The notes under the pieces: generated by a model
The model's database searches: none
Seen by the model: only the letters and a program-made list of their open reading frames with translations
Told to the model about the DNA's origin: nothing
Part shown: positions 32,293 through 45,629 of the stretch, in pieces
How the letters are laid out: each line of letters begins with the position of its first letter
Numbering within the stretch: position 1 is the stretch's first letter
Source of the DNA: Lateolabrax maculatus
Taxonomy: Eukaryota > Chordata > Actinopteri > Acropomatiformes > Lateolabracidae
Direction of reading: 5' to 3'
DNA length: 64,000 bases
Assembly: GCA_031216445.1 (NCBI GenBank)
Contig: CM062213.1
Span: 4,478,001-4,542,000 of the forward strand
Translations under genes and position numbers: made by a program

Positions 32293-35200
32293 GTACCTTG
32301 TATCATAGAGAAATGACTGTCTTTTTATCTGTGTGTGTGTGTGTTTGTGTTTTGACTTGGCCTTTGTCTGTGTGTGCTTTATTTGTGTCTGTACATGTCT
32401 CTGCCTGTGTGTCATTAACTGTCCCTAAATCATGTTAAACATCCGTAATATTTCAACACTTTAAATAGAAGGAGTGCATTTTTGCATGAACATGCAGCAA
32501 CCTATTAATCTCTGGCTGTGGGATACAGGCACACTGTCTCCTCGGGTCTGAATGCATTTAACATTGTGAAGTGTAATTGCAACACATTGACGTCAGATTC
32601 TTGTCAGCATGACTTTGTCTGGATCAAAATCCAAATGGCTTCAGGGAGCAGAGCTTTCCATATTCATAGCATGTTGATGTTTGTTGACGATTCCTAGTTG
32701 TTGATGATTAACTAAAGGCGTACAGTCTATCATCAATTAATAATGAGGAACAACAATGAGGAATTACAGCAGCAGCTACAGACACACATGCTTATATTCA
32801 TTTCACATACTCTATACAGGCCAGGCCTTAAAAGTCATTGAAATTACTTACATTTAAATTGGTTTTTAATTGTTTTTTTAATTAGAATTTAACCTTTATT
32901 CTTAAATAAATGATCAAATTTATTATTAAATTGTTGTTAATTATAAATGTACACTTATAACTGTTGGAAAAAGAGCTGTTCTAGATAAACCCAACTTCCT
33001 TTGTATCTTAAACTTAAAAAGAAACAGGTCAATCTTACCCATAAAGACCCTCAAAAAAAAATCCATAATTGTTAGATTCATCACACTGCAAACCTTTTTG
33101 TGTGCTAAAGGTTTCTTGAATCTTCTAGCTGTAAATCTACTTTGTTCTGATAGTTAACAATGAGCTGAACCAGAAATACTTCCGTACACAGAATACATGT
33201 TAGGGGAGATAAATTGGGTGTCTTTGAATTGAAATGAATTAAAAGATTAGGAAATTATCGTCTTCAAATCACTGTCTTTATAGTTGTGCAGCCTAGCACT
33301 CTTACATGTTCAGTCTATTGAAATAAACTTTTAAGTAATTAGAATCAGAATAAATGTATTGTGTAGTCAAGCAATAAAATAATGTCTCCATTGTCAGTCA
33401 GTCAGTCAACTCTTAGTATTTCAAATATAAATTGTCACAGTGAGACTGAAATCTAAATTCTGGCCTTCAGCTCATCATTGTTATGCTGTAAAATAGTGGT
33501 ACTAATTTTAGAGTAATGGAGGTTTAAATTGGCAGTTGGCCTTTCTCAGAAAGTGACAGTCTCTCTGTTGTATCACATTAAAAACAATCCCAGAATTGCC
33601 CCTTTTCTTGTCACTTGTCAGTTTAAACCTTCCCTTTTGATATTTCCAAAACACATATTTGGTCTTTTAAAAAAGTCTTTTAAAGTATTAAATGTTATTA
33701 AATGTCAGAGTTAAATGTAACTCTGAGTACAACTTCCATGGTCTTCTTTTTAATATTGTCTCCAAGAACAGCTGAAAGGGCTGATCCTATACCGTGTGTT
33801 GTCCTTTTTAGGGGTGATTCTGCAGTTTGGAGATGATTCTGGGCTTCTTTTGTGTCAAATGATAGTTTGCTTAGATATTCAGATCACTGTTTATTATAGC
33901 TATGGATCTTGCTTTAATTGATGAGCTTAAAGCCTGCCTCAGTCCAGTTTCTATAGCTTTTGGATGTGTTTTCCTCTCTCCCTTTCTCAAGTGTTCTCTG
34001 ATAGATGAAAACACTTTAATTCACAAAGAAAAATAGAGAAAGCGTATGGTCAGCTTCAGTCCCCTGTTGTCACTTAACACAATAAGACAGGTGGTTTGAG
34101 TCCGACCCGGGGCCCTATGCTGCTGGTCTCATCTGCTCTCTCCCCCTACGTTCCTCCCTCTGTCTTTATAAGTAAAGCTGAAAAAGGCCCCAAAAAAAAC
34201 AAAATTGGCACAACATGACACAAGTCGACGTTAGCAGGTTATCATTTCAACTGCTCATCATTCAGATGAGAAAGACATCACATACCGGTAGTCACGCTGC
34301 ATATTCTAGCTGCTGTGATGCCATCTTCATTGAACTTGTATTGAACTTTATTTTTCTCCCAAAGAAATAAGAATGATTGTCTTGTCCGTGGCACTGAACA
34401 CAGATTGACTGTGATGTGTCCTATCGAGATGAATTACAACCCGCTGAAGATGCATCACTTCTTTGATGTTATTTAGTCCCCCTCAAAAACAGATTCTTGT
34501 TCAAAGTGTGCTTTATCAAAGATTGACAAGAGAAGTTTGTTGTTTCATGATTTCTTATGAATATTAATGAATAAAATTACTCCTTTCAAACGGTACATTT
34601 TCACTGAGAGGTATTGGTTTGTGGCCGTGAATGAGGCAGGCTTTCTAGACAAGCTTCACATTAAAATCAGCTCATTTTTTTGTTCGATTTGTTCACATGT
34701 CACAAGGGAGCGCAGCTATTTTCTGGCAGGCTTTCAACAGACGTGTAGTGGAAAGGAACATTTCTCAAGGGTGGAAAATTTGTATGTTTTGTCTCATTTG
34801 GTAATAGCTATATTAATTTTTTAGATGGACTACAGTAATAGAAGTGTCAAAACAAAAACAATAGGAATTGTGTAGTGGGAGTGCTTTACCTGGAGGACAC
34901 AGCGTGTCTACTCCACAGTCCCAGGAGAGAGTGCCTGCTGCATGTACTGTGTGTCCGTGTACGTGTTTTATTTATTTTTCTGTCTGTATGTCACGCCGAA
35001 AGCCAATTCTCATGTTTTCACATTTTGTTGAAACTCAAATTCCTTCAACACAGTTTATTGAATTATTCAATCGAGCAGATAACTGATGTCTAAAACAGAA
35101 ATTAAAAAATAGAACCCAACTTGTTAAAAACTAGTAATAACATAATTTGTTTATTTGCTTTCCTGCTAAGAGTGCAAAGATTTATACCACAAATATGAAT

Positions 35201-35994
35201 CCAGCACCAGAAGCTGGTTAGCTTAGCACAAAGACTGGAAACAGCTGCAGTTTTACGTTGGAGCAGTTCGCTGGATTTATTTCTTGGCCAGGCAACCTCA
35301 CTGCAACGACAAGACAAAACCCAGTGCGCCCGAACAAGAAATAGTCCATAACCCCCCATAAAACTTTACACAAAGTAAACAAACAACATGTGCACGTTAG
35401 ATAGTGAGCTTTAAAGGTGCTGAAAGGCTAGTTTCAGACGTTTCCAGTCTTCATGTTATGCTATGCTCCAGCTACATATTTATTGTACAAACATGAGTAT
35501 GGTATCAATCATCTCATGCAAGAAAGCGAATAAGCGTGCTTCCCCAAAACGTTGAACCATTCCTTTTAAGTTGCAGTCACTATTTAAGTGTTGTGTATAC
35601 AAAAAGCCCTTTCGACTAATTTATTATTTTTTTTGCCTGCTATTTTTCCAGGTAGATTCATGAGTGCAGTCTCTTTGAAATGCACTCTCTTTGAAGTGTA
35701 AAGGAAGTGTCCATTTACTATAATGGTCTATCCCTTAGAGGCAGTGTCAAGAGAACCCATCCCATCCATAGTGAGCCCAACCTCTGAAATAATTAAGACC
35801 AGTAGGCCGAGGGGACACCCCTCAGTTCATTAATTTCAGGTTTTAGAAATGATAATTAGTTGGCTTTTTATGTCTGAAGTCCTCCTTCTCTTCCCTTTTC
35901 CCTTGCCTGCCATCTCTTTCCATCTCACTCTTGTGCTTCCTCTGTTGCTGTCTTTATTCCTAACTCTGTCTTTGTCATCTTCCCATTCCTCCAG
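32293..35994 (+). other. SUCLG2 intron 7 (3.7 kb)
   Basis: The intron is AT-rich, especially 32820-33750. It contains one dispersed repeat (about 35190-35569) near its 3' end. No exon or RNA gene was recognised. The acceptor cctccag at 35988-35994 follows about 100 bp of CT-rich sequence. Confidence 0.88.
35190..35569. repeat. Copy of a dispersed teleost repeat (probable MITE)
   Basis: The stretch contains strings I associate with a very abundant percomorph interspersed repeat: gttagcttagc, aaagactggaaac, tatttcttggcc, caagaaagcgaataagcg and a terminal accattccttttaa. The right edge ends in ttaa (35566-35569), which would fit a TTAA-targeting element, but I could not find the matching left terminus, so the left coordinate is approximate. 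The class is unsure: the identification is by remembered sequence, not by terminal structure. Confidence 0.6.
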
Positions 35995-36156
35995 TGGTTT
36001 GCTTTGATGCTAAGATCAACTTTGACGACAACGCCGAGTTTCGTCAGAAAGCCGTGTTTGCCATGGACGACATGACTGAGAGCGACCCCACAGAGATGGA
36101 GGCGGCCAAGTGGGACCTCAAATACATCGGACTGGACGGCAACATTGCCTGCTTTG
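35995..36156 (+). CDS. SUCLG2: SUCLG2 exon (probably exon 8): Mg-ligand Asp and hinge to the CoA-ligase domain
   Basis: The first two bases complete Val 225. Residues 226-278 read VCFDAKINFDDNAEFRQKAV, then FAMDDMTESDPTEMEAAKWD, then LKYIGLDGNIACF, with one base of Val 279 left over. The Asp of CFDAK is the counterpart of E. coli SucC Asp213, the second Mg-nucleotide ligand. The FDDNAEFRQ motif is family-defining, and YIGLDGNIACF starts the C-terminal CoA-ligase-type domain. The acceptor is cctccag and the donor is gtatgg at 36157. Compared with mammals the acidic linker is diverged (MTESDPTEMEAAKWD), a normal variable site. Confidence 0.97.
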
Positions 36157-37420
36157 GTATGGAAACAAAATCCCTGTAACAGAACTCATTCCTACAGACA
36201 CACACCAACCGTTAAATTAATTCTCTCATAAGCGAACCCCTCCTGGCATAAGCCTTTAATGTGTCTCTTAAGTCACATAAGCGAAAACCTCGGACACAGT
36301 TAAAACTTAGTCAAAGTAAAGGCAGCCTGGGCTCTCCTCCAGTCCACATTACAAGCAGCTTTCTGAGGACTCCAGAAGGAATGCTGCCGTAACCAATGCG
36401 TTCTAATTAGCTATAATCCGCCCAGAAAGTCTCCAGTGAGCCAGATTGTTAGCATTCTCATTAAAGGCCCCCTCTCTTGTCATAAATCAAAGCTTTTACA
36501 GTGTACAGCAGCACTAACAGGTGCTCTCGCGTCTTACCCCGTAGCCTCATAAACACATTAGATGTCTGTTAGCACTGCTCACCCCCCCGCCCACCCCCCA
36601 TTCTGCATCCCCAGCTCCCAGCCTCTCTTAAAGTAACAACAGCTTTTAAGGCCCTGCAGCTTCCTTGAGAGCTCTGTAAGCCACCAAAGTGACAGCTGTT
36701 AAAGCGAATTTCCCTTTTATTGAGACCTCGTCGGGGAGCCTGCCAGGACACAAGTTCAGCTTGGCTAAACCAAATGAGGTAAGACATTTTTGTGCACTTG
36801 GCTCTCGCACAACTCAGCAGGGTAGCCACGCTGCAGTTGCCTAAATGATGACACAGGCTGCAAAAAAAAAAGAAGAAGAAGAAGCGCAGCAGAACCTCTT
36901 TTAATCAACGCTCCTTTCTCTGAAGTCGAGAGTCGAGTCATAATCAAATCTTCTCTGTGTTGCCCAACTTGAAGCATTGAATGTTCCTGATTAGAAGATT
37001 TCCAGCCGATTCACTTTTTAAGTGTGACATTTTTTTTCAGCCATTTGCTCTTCTTTGGTTGATAATTCACTGCTGGATTCCTTTGTGGGTGTTCTTACAG
37101 TACATGCAGGATAATGTTATTTTAATTAACTCATGGCTGCTGGCGTCACAATTTAAGACTTTTGTTTCAAATTCTGGAGCCTGGACTTAATGGTCAGATT
37201 TAGCTTCATTATACCTAATAAATACATTTTAATACATTGTCATTATTATTATTATTAGACTATTAGACTATTAGCATTAACACTCCCTGAACACCTGACC
37301 CCATACGGTAAGTCTCACTCTGAAAAGGCATCTTTCATTAATGTCTGCTTTTTAGCTACCCTCTACACTTCAGTATACATATTTGCATATTAACTGAACT
37401 GACACGGTGCATTTTTACAG
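36157..37420 (+). other. SUCLG2 intron 8 (1.26 kb)
   Basis: No exon was recognised. A GC-richer stretch (about 36300-36800) contains homeodomain-like core strings (ctaattagctataat) and stands out from the AT-rich surroundings. A short (ATT)n run and tandem tattagac units lie at 37242-37272. The acceptor is tttttacag at 37412-37420. Confidence 0.88.
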
Positions 37421-37563
37421 TGAATGGAGCCGGTTTGGCCATGGCCACATGCGACATCATCGACCTGCATGGAGGAAAGCCAGCCAACTTCCTGGACCTG
37501 GGGGGAGGTGTCAAAGAGAGGCAGGTGTACGAGGCCTTTAAGCTGCTCACTGCTGACCCTAAG
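37421..37563 (+). CDS. SUCLG2: SUCLG2 exon (probably exon 9): CoA-ligase domain, first half
   Basis: The first two bases complete Val 279. Residues 280-326 read NGAGLAMATCDIIDLHGGKP, then ANFLDLGGGVKERQVYEAFK, then LLTADPK. The NGAGLAMATCD and GGKPANFLDLGGG motifs are hallmarks of the flavodoxin-like C-terminal domain of succinyl-CoA ligase beta subunits, which packs against the alpha subunit around the phosphohistidine site. The donor is gtagga at 37564 and the exon ends in phase 0. The next family segment (beginning VEAILVNIFGG in mammals) is not found anywhere downstream in the window, so roughly the last 70-80 residues must lie in exons beyond position 64000. Confidence 0.97.
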
Positions 37564-39753
37564 GTAGGAACAAATTGTTAAAAAAGTGAATGTGTGCTTT
37601 TTTTTTTTTCTTTCAAAGCTTGATTGTAACAATTCAGTGTATAAGCCAAATGTGTTTCTCTGTTTTACCACCTGGCCGATTGTCTTTGATATTGCAGTCT
37701 TGTATCTAAGCCCTGTCTATCTGGTTAGCACTTTGTCAGTGAGACAACAGCACTCATTAGACTAGGGACCTTGGCATATGTCCATGTTTCAGTGAGGGAA
37801 GGCTGTGTGATTATATGCCATCATTTTCAGTTGCAATGGAATGACAAATCGCTGCTCTGTACTCTGCAATAAAACTCGGCTTTTAAATACTTATTATCAC
37901 ACGTACATCCACACACATATACAGTACACACGCATATTACCATACAACAAGCTCATATGCAACTCCAAATGAAAGCACACACACTGTAGTGTAACTCAAA
38001 GCATGCTTCTGAAGGAAGCTCAGGATGAGTGGCAGCTTGGGGTGTTTTACAAGTGATCCAGCTCTATGTTCAGAAAGCTAATAACTCCAAACTAAACAAC
38101 ATGAGCCTTGTAACGATACCGCAGTGCTGATTGTGTGTTGACAGTCATCACACAGCTAATTCCCTCGCTGCTGTCACTCCCACATCCCTGGACCGATCTC
38201 CAGTCGCCTCTGTGTTAGCATCTCTGGCGAGGCTCGGGTGCACCAATTTGGAATAGCAATTTTTTTTTAACCTTTTTCTTTTTTTTTCTAAATATGCTGA
38301 TTTTACTTGGCAGGAAATGCTTTCCAAAAAATGTTTTTCACACTAATTTTAAAACCTATCTGCACATCTGGGAAATCAGCCACAGTTTTCCATTACAGGT
38401 TTCTGATCTACTAATCTACTAAAGAGGTGGCATCTCATACGCACCTGTCTGCTTTTTAACCTTACTAGAATAATGCTAGATTACTTAATTTGTGGAGAGG
38501 CTGCGGATACAGCTTTTTCGACTGCGATGCACAGTCTGCTTTTAAAGTAGATATTCTGTCAATAGTACACCTCTAGACTCATTTAAACCTTATACTTAGC
38601 TGTAGAATATTTCATACGACTCAGTGTTAAGGGTGAGGGTCTGGAAATGGTAGCATTTTTAAAGAGTTCTGCCCCATATTTATTGCACAGCGGTGAACAG
38701 ACCAGTGTTGCACACCTTTTTATAGATGAATGTTAAAAACCTTCCAACCTTAACACCACAGCAGGTGATACATTGCCTCACTCAAATTTCCACTGTGTGT
38801 AGATTCTATTTGGTCTCACGCGATTTCAACCCAGTGGCCTGTAGGGGAAAATAAAAATGAAAATGGTGGATAAAAAAGAATAGGGGAGAAATAAACTACA
38901 AAGACTTGTCACTCTCCCCTGGTATGGGGGCATGATCTATTATTATTAAACCCTTTTAAAACAAGGTGGAATTCTGCAGAGGCAAAACCAAGTTTTAAAG
39001 TCTGCATTCATTGCACTCCCCCCAAAAACACTCCCGCATGGACAAGAGGATCCTCCTCCACCCTCCTCCTGTTCCTCCTTCTCTTTCTGTCTTGGGCTGA
39101 TTCCCCAGATCCAGATGGGGGAGTAAGCCTGCGATCTGTCCCTCCTGCTGCTGTGTATGGAAATAGAGACAGGGAGCTCCTCCCTAACAGGGAAAAAAGC
39201 AGAATAGGATTGACATTAAACTGGGTTGGAAGCACCATTAGCATTTCAACCAGGGGAGCTGAGAAACCTGCTCTGATCTGTGGAGGGAATGTTAATCATT
39301 TCACAATAAGAGCGAGAGAGAAAGAGCTGCTCATTTGCATCTAGTTTTCTTTTTCTTTTTTTCCACAAATTACCGCTCCCAAACTCCAAAATATGAGCAG
39401 AAATTGAAATTAAAGTGACTCCCTAGGCTATGAAATATGAATTCTATGTGTCAATAAGTTATGGAGAGAGCAGTGTTCTGCTTATTTACCTTAAATAACA
39501 AGGCAATCAGTGCTCACCACCTTCAAATGTGCCCTTTGTTAACAATGGTTTCCCCGTTTCGAAGTCCCTGATTGACTTACACTTCACATAATTATTATTA
39601 TTATGCCTTTTTTTACACTTCTTTCAGCTAATAGTTTTTAATAGTTTTCTAAATTATATGTTATAATGATGCTTATATCCACTGGTACTGCATTAAATGA
39701 GTTTGCTGTAGGGAAGGACCATTAATGTTCTACTATATACATGTGCATGCACA

Positions 39754-39783
39754 TGAATATGTGACCACTGAATATGTGACCAC
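39754..39783. repeat. Short tandem duplication
   Basis: The 15-mer gaatatgtgaccact occurs twice in tandem. Just upstream is a 14-bp palindrome, atgtgcatgcacat (39740-39755 region). These are a replication-slippage type of repeat with no apparent function. Confidence 0.8.
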
Positions 39784-42700
39784 TGTAACTTTTGACCGGA
39801 AGTATTAGAGCAGTTTATATGGTGTGGAAAAGAGAGAAGAGCATTCAGCTGCCAGGCAGGAAGTATAGCAGGAAACTGCCTGCTGTAGTGACGCCATACA
39901 TTTCCACAAAAACAGGTATTTTGGTCTGTGTTTCTTCTTTCAGACTTTCTTCCTCAGTCGCTTTTACGCTTTTGTCTCCCTCCCTCCGTCTTTATTGCTC
40001 TCTCCCTCTCAGTCTCCACTTTGATGTCTCAGGCTCATTGTGCTGAGAGGAGTGGAAGTGATGTGAGTGTACTGCTGGCGCTGAATAGCAGAGACAGAGA
40101 CTGAGATGACAAAGCCTCCTTTTTGTTTGCTCACTTCTCCAGTATCTACCCTTACAGCATTCATTACCTTTAACATTATTATTCTCTGGAAGAACAGGGA
40201 AGAGAAAACAGATAAAATGGGGATATTGTGTCGTATATGAAGTGGGAGCAACATAGGGAAAAAAAGTCAAAATGAAATGATTGGGACATAAAAAAGAATC
40301 ATAAAGCAGTGTGTAGCCCAGTGTGCGTGTTAAATATGTGAGATCTTATGAAGCTCAGCTGGGTGTACTAGACCATTCAGCTTTGTTTGAATTTAGGCCC
40401 CGGGCTTTTTAGGCATGGACATATTTATTTTTCATGCTAAAATAAATAGCTCCACTTTCTTCATATCCACGTATAGAACAGTTTGTTGACAGAATGGTTG
40501 AATTTATTGAGGTTTCCCTCACATCACCTGTAGGCACGAAGCAGGAGCAGGCAGCAAATACCAACAGCCAAATAACCTTGTTATTGCCTTGTGCCTGTGC
40601 TGTAAAGAAAGTGGCAGATGGATGTTTTGTCCAACTCTACATCCATTTTGTTCTTGGGGCTTAAGGCAGTGTTCTGTAATTTTTAGAGGCCGCAGTAAAT
40701 AATGTCATTTTTCTGAAACACACCCTTGTTGTTGGTATATGTCTGTATAAGGACCACCACTTTATCAAAATATTAGTTGTCACGGCAAAAAAAGTTACAT
40801 CACAATAACTTAATTAAAATAATATTCAGAAATATATTTTTATAATCGTGTTTGTGTATATACTGTTTTTCCCCAAGGTTATCACATTTTGAGATACAGT
40901 ATCATCACACAGACATTTAAAGTCTATTCAGCATACAGCAGTTTGTTAGTGAATGTACTCAGGAGATTGGGAAGACAATGTACTGTATGACTGCATATGT
41001 GAACATCCACGCTGGCTTGTGTACACGCATCTGTGTGAGCAGACTGGTTACTGTCACATTAACTGCATCTTCGTTGTTCACTTAGCAAGCTTATTCTTTG
41101 AACAGCTGCATGTATAATATATACTATATACAATACAACATGTATATGTATAATATAAACTAAAGTAACAGTGCTACAGCTTAATTTTGCTATGTTGCAG
41201 AGTAGTCGTGTGACAGTGGAGAACCATTGTGGGGTCAGTTGTGTCGTCTGGCTATCAGCTTTGTGCATGTATTCATAATCAACAAAATCATTTTCAAAAG
41301 TCATTTTGAAATTCAAAACGCAAAGTGTGCAACTACGCTGAGTGAACTATTTTTGAGGGTGGATAAAGTTTCAGAATAACCTTTTATTCCACTGACGTAG
41401 TTGGCAGAGAGCCAGTCACATTTCCGTTATTGTTGGATGTGAATGTTCTGCCTCCCGCTCAGTACTTCTGCGTGTCTGTGAGTGCAAAAAGTGAAACGAG
41501 ATGGAGGAAGAAACAGAAGTATACTGTAAGAAAAGAAGGGCAAATAAAAATAGAGCAAGTGTTAAAAGTCACATGGCAACTGTGAGTCCATTATAGTCAG
41601 TCAGTCTATTATAGTTAGATAATCACAAACGGGCATACGTGTTTGTCTGCATGTTTGCTTTCTCGGCCGTTACCTGCTCGTTGCATACTGCTGTAGTTTT
41701 CCGTGCTGCTGCGTTGTTTCAGGCGAGGCAGGCATGCAAAGTGCGGATGCTCCGCTCTGAGGTGAAAGAGGTACAGACTGGCACATTAGCATTAGTTCAG
41801 CTGGGTGGCCCACCCTCCTGGGCAGATATGGAGGTGTGTTCATGTGCACATGTTAATTTGGTTGCATAATCATGCTGTTGATCATGAAACGTCTTTTCAG
41901 CTCCCACTGGCATGTGCGTGTGTAACTTTTTAGTTTTTCCTCTGCATTTTCACCTCCCCTGTTTGTGTGGGATTATTGTGCATGTTCCCCTGTGCTTCAG
42001 ACCCCATCGCCCTCAAGCAAAACTACATACTATTTTTTTCCTTCTTTCCAGCTCAGTGACTCTGCTTTTAACTCACCTGTGGTCCCTCTTTAACCACTTT
42101 CCTCCTTGCTGCAGTGACACTCCTGAGCCCGGCCTGCTCCAAGTCCCATCTCTCCCTCTACAGGGGACACAACATTGCTAGTACTACCTTTCCCAACATC
42201 ATCTTCTGTCTTCTGTAAAAGTGTCTTTATTGATATTATTCAGCACTACTTACTTGGTGATACATACCTGGACATTTAAAGCGGTGCCCCAGTGTGTCTT
42301 ACTGCCAGTCTGTCATCTCCTCAAGTGGTTCCTTCCTCTCCTTTTCATTTCTCCTTGTTCTTTCTCTCAGTCTCTCTGCTTCTTTGTATCTCTCTTTTCT
42401 TCCCTGTAGCCTTTCATCTTGCTAAATCCTGTTAAAGTCAATGTGAGGAGCTCCCCCTCAGTTTCATGCCTGCTAGCTAAATTCTGCAGGAGCCCAGGCA
42501 CTGCCTTTCTCATCCCCATAAGGAGATGTCTGAGCCCATGTCTAATGTGCTTGAACATGTATGCAGTCACAGAAATGCAGTGGCTCTGATCCAAGCCAGG
42601 TGAGCCGGAGAAATGTGTCGTGAAAAGTCCACCATGATGTCTTCAGGCTGCACATGAAAGAAGTAAAGGAGCCCTATTTTACAGGGTTGTGTCCTTAGGG

Positions 42701-45583
42701 TGTTAGAGCATAAGACTGTGATGGAAATCACACAGCTCATTCAGTCACTGCGCAGAAACGATAATAGGTGCAAATACATGCTTGTATTCTTGCGCCCACA
42801 TCATACACACATCTGCACACACATTCAACCCTTCAGGGACCCCAACAACTTTTAATCACAAGAGTCACCAGTGATGTGAGAGCCCCATGGTGTGTTATTT
42901 TAGAGGGAAAGAAATCACCTTTCCGCCTGAAGCCGAGGGCCTGTGGGAGATGCTGGCTCCCTGTGCTATAAACACAAGCAATGCAAAGCTGTTGAGAAAA
43001 GAGAAAAAGGAGAAAACAAGCTACCATGGTAATGGAGTTCATTCCCAGCGTGCAGAATATTACACATGTATTAAATAGGGGGCCAGCCATGGAGGAACTG
43101 GTACTTAGTCCAGCCAACACACTGGGGCTGCCATATGGAGGCCAGGCCAAGGAAACAGTGACCATTGCTTGTAACAGGCAGACAGCGTGGGGGTTTGAGT
43201 GCTTTAAGGGAGAAGTCGCTGATGTATTTTGTTTTTTTTCAGTTATGTGCAGGTCACTGTATTGGTTGCCATTATGAGAAAAAGGCTGTACCTCCATATA
43301 ATGGTTTTCCTGCAGATTTGCTTACAGTGCAATAAAACCTTGCTTTAGTGACAGATATAGGTTTGGTTTTTGTCTATCATGGGACCTATTCTGCTGTAGT
43401 ACATTCAAATCAATGCAGCAATGTGGGAAGTTTATGTTATAGGCTAAACCCAGAGTGCACTGACCCTGTGTCAGTCCTTGAGAAGTATTCACCATGAGCC
43501 ATATACAATGTAATTGGTTTGTGTACACATACACATGGACACATCCTTCAGCTCAGTGTATAAATGTGTTGGATTTCTTTTTTGCTGTTTGACCATATAG
43601 CTTGTGTATTTGTTTTTGTGTGTGTGTATATTTCAAGGCTGTGCGTTGAAATTTTCCACGATAAAGGGCAACAGTTCAAAACCAAGTTGTGCAGCCTTAG
43701 TGAAGCACACATCTACAGACTGATGAATCCGCTTGCTTGAACTCAGAAATTCACATATCAGATAAACAGCTCTCGCCCATTTCTTAGCAAAGGTAAAGCA
43801 CGGATTAATCTGAGATCAGGTTCACCAGCAGCCATCGTGTATTTTTCCATCAGTTGACAAGAAGTTATAGATTTAGATGTATTTTGTTTTTGTTTACCAC
43901 ATCTCATTGTTTTCTTTACATTGTATCATACGTTTATACGAACCGCAAAACTAAGTGATTATACTATGAAGTGACAGAACGTGCATGTCTGTTGTGTTGC
44001 AGCATTGATTGGTAGAGAGGGTTGTCCCTAAAAAAAAAAAACAGGTTATGAAAAATATACACAAACTATGTTGATGGTATATGAAGCATGTTGCATATCT
44101 AGCATACACATAGTTTTTGGGGAACAAAAGGAAATAAAACACTTGTGCAAATGTAACATTACAGTTGGCATGACTTTGCCTTTTAGCTTTACATTTTTAA
44201 GTGTATCTGCCCTTTAATTGTAATATATGTTTTGCAAATAATTTCTCTTGACTTTCTCTATGTCATAATGCCATCCACTCTTTGCATGTGACTCTTGGAG
44301 ACATGCTGTCTGTTCGTCTTCCTCTTCCAGAGGGTTGTACTTGCTGCCACATGTCACAATCAACATTTTGTTTGATTTAGTGATGAGCGAGTTTATAATC
44401 GTAAGCAGAGTCACGGCAAAGTCTCAAAAAACAGAGTCTATAACGCTGTACCTCGTGTGCCACCAGGATTTTGGCCAGCTGAGCATTTCAGCTCCTCAGC
44501 ACGCTGTCAACCTGTAACTGACCTAAAAACTGCAAAAATACTTAATACTAAGGGTGATGGCCTGCTCAGTGTTCAGAGCTCAATCCCACAGAACTTGTGT
44601 TCAACGAAGTGGAGAGAAGAGTTCAAATTCAACCTACCAGTGCACATTTAGAAATAGCTGGAAAGTCTTGTCAAGTGAGTTCTTGCTGAAAACAGAATGC
44701 CTTATAAGGCCGTTACTAATATAACCGGTGGTTATGTGGAGCTATTTAGAGATAGTTGCTATGATAATCTTGTTTTGTATATTGTATACTGAATCTTCTA
44801 TGTCAAATGATTTCCCATTATAAATCAGGTTTACTCAAACCTTTCACTGCACTGTACATGTAAGAATATATTCTAATAACACATAAGCATGCAAAATATT
44901 AAATTATTAGTTTGTTACTTTAGCCTTATACGTATTGTATGATATTTAGACAACAACAGAGTTACAGACCTCTTTATTAAATAGTTGTATATTGATGCGA
45001 GGCGTTCACATGTGAAGAGACAACAGCACTCTCTCGCTATCTTTCACAAATATACCGCCACTCTCTCCCACTGACGTCTATACATATGTCCCCATTGCCT
45101 AAACTCTTGGCCCCAAACTCTGAAATGGATAAACACTTCCATACACCGTCATGGACCAGATAACAGATGTTTGCACACGTCATGAATTTGGGTAAAGATG
45201 TTCACTTTGTACTTAAGTGGGAAGGTTCAAGCCATGAGGGGAGGACAAATGAGGTTTCCAGACTCCATATATTCTCCTTCTCATTCCTCTTGTGAAGGTT
45301 AATTTGAAGAAGTGAAGGAATTGTCCAGAGATGCACCATGGAGTTGATGACTTGTCAGACTGATTTGCCCTTCAGGGAACTAATGCCTTGTCTGTCTCCT
45401 TCTCCATTTGATCTGGGTTAAGGCAGCACAGCATGCTTTTAAAGACTCATGTCACTTTCCACTGCACCATCAGTAGACGACACTATTACTTAACCATCAT
45501 GTATGCATAAAGACTATGGATTTCTAATGTATTCACCTCATTCCAGCACCTCGTGTCGGCACCAATTCTTCTCCTGTTGATTC

Positions 45584-45629
45584 TCACACACACACACGTG
45601 CACACACAAATGCACACACACACACACGC
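45584..45629. repeat. (CA)n imperfect microsatellite
   Basis: CA units are interrupted by cgtg and aaatg inserts in intron 9. Confidence 0.9.

Noticed and set aside
32820..33720. AT-rich block with tcttttaaa and attaaatgt strings, possible old MITE
   Set aside because: No terminal repeats or target duplication could be defined.
42833..43297. 154-codon minus frame in intron 9
   Set aside because: The longest frame in the 3' half, but no family motif; the opposite strand is also open over much of it, pointing to chance.
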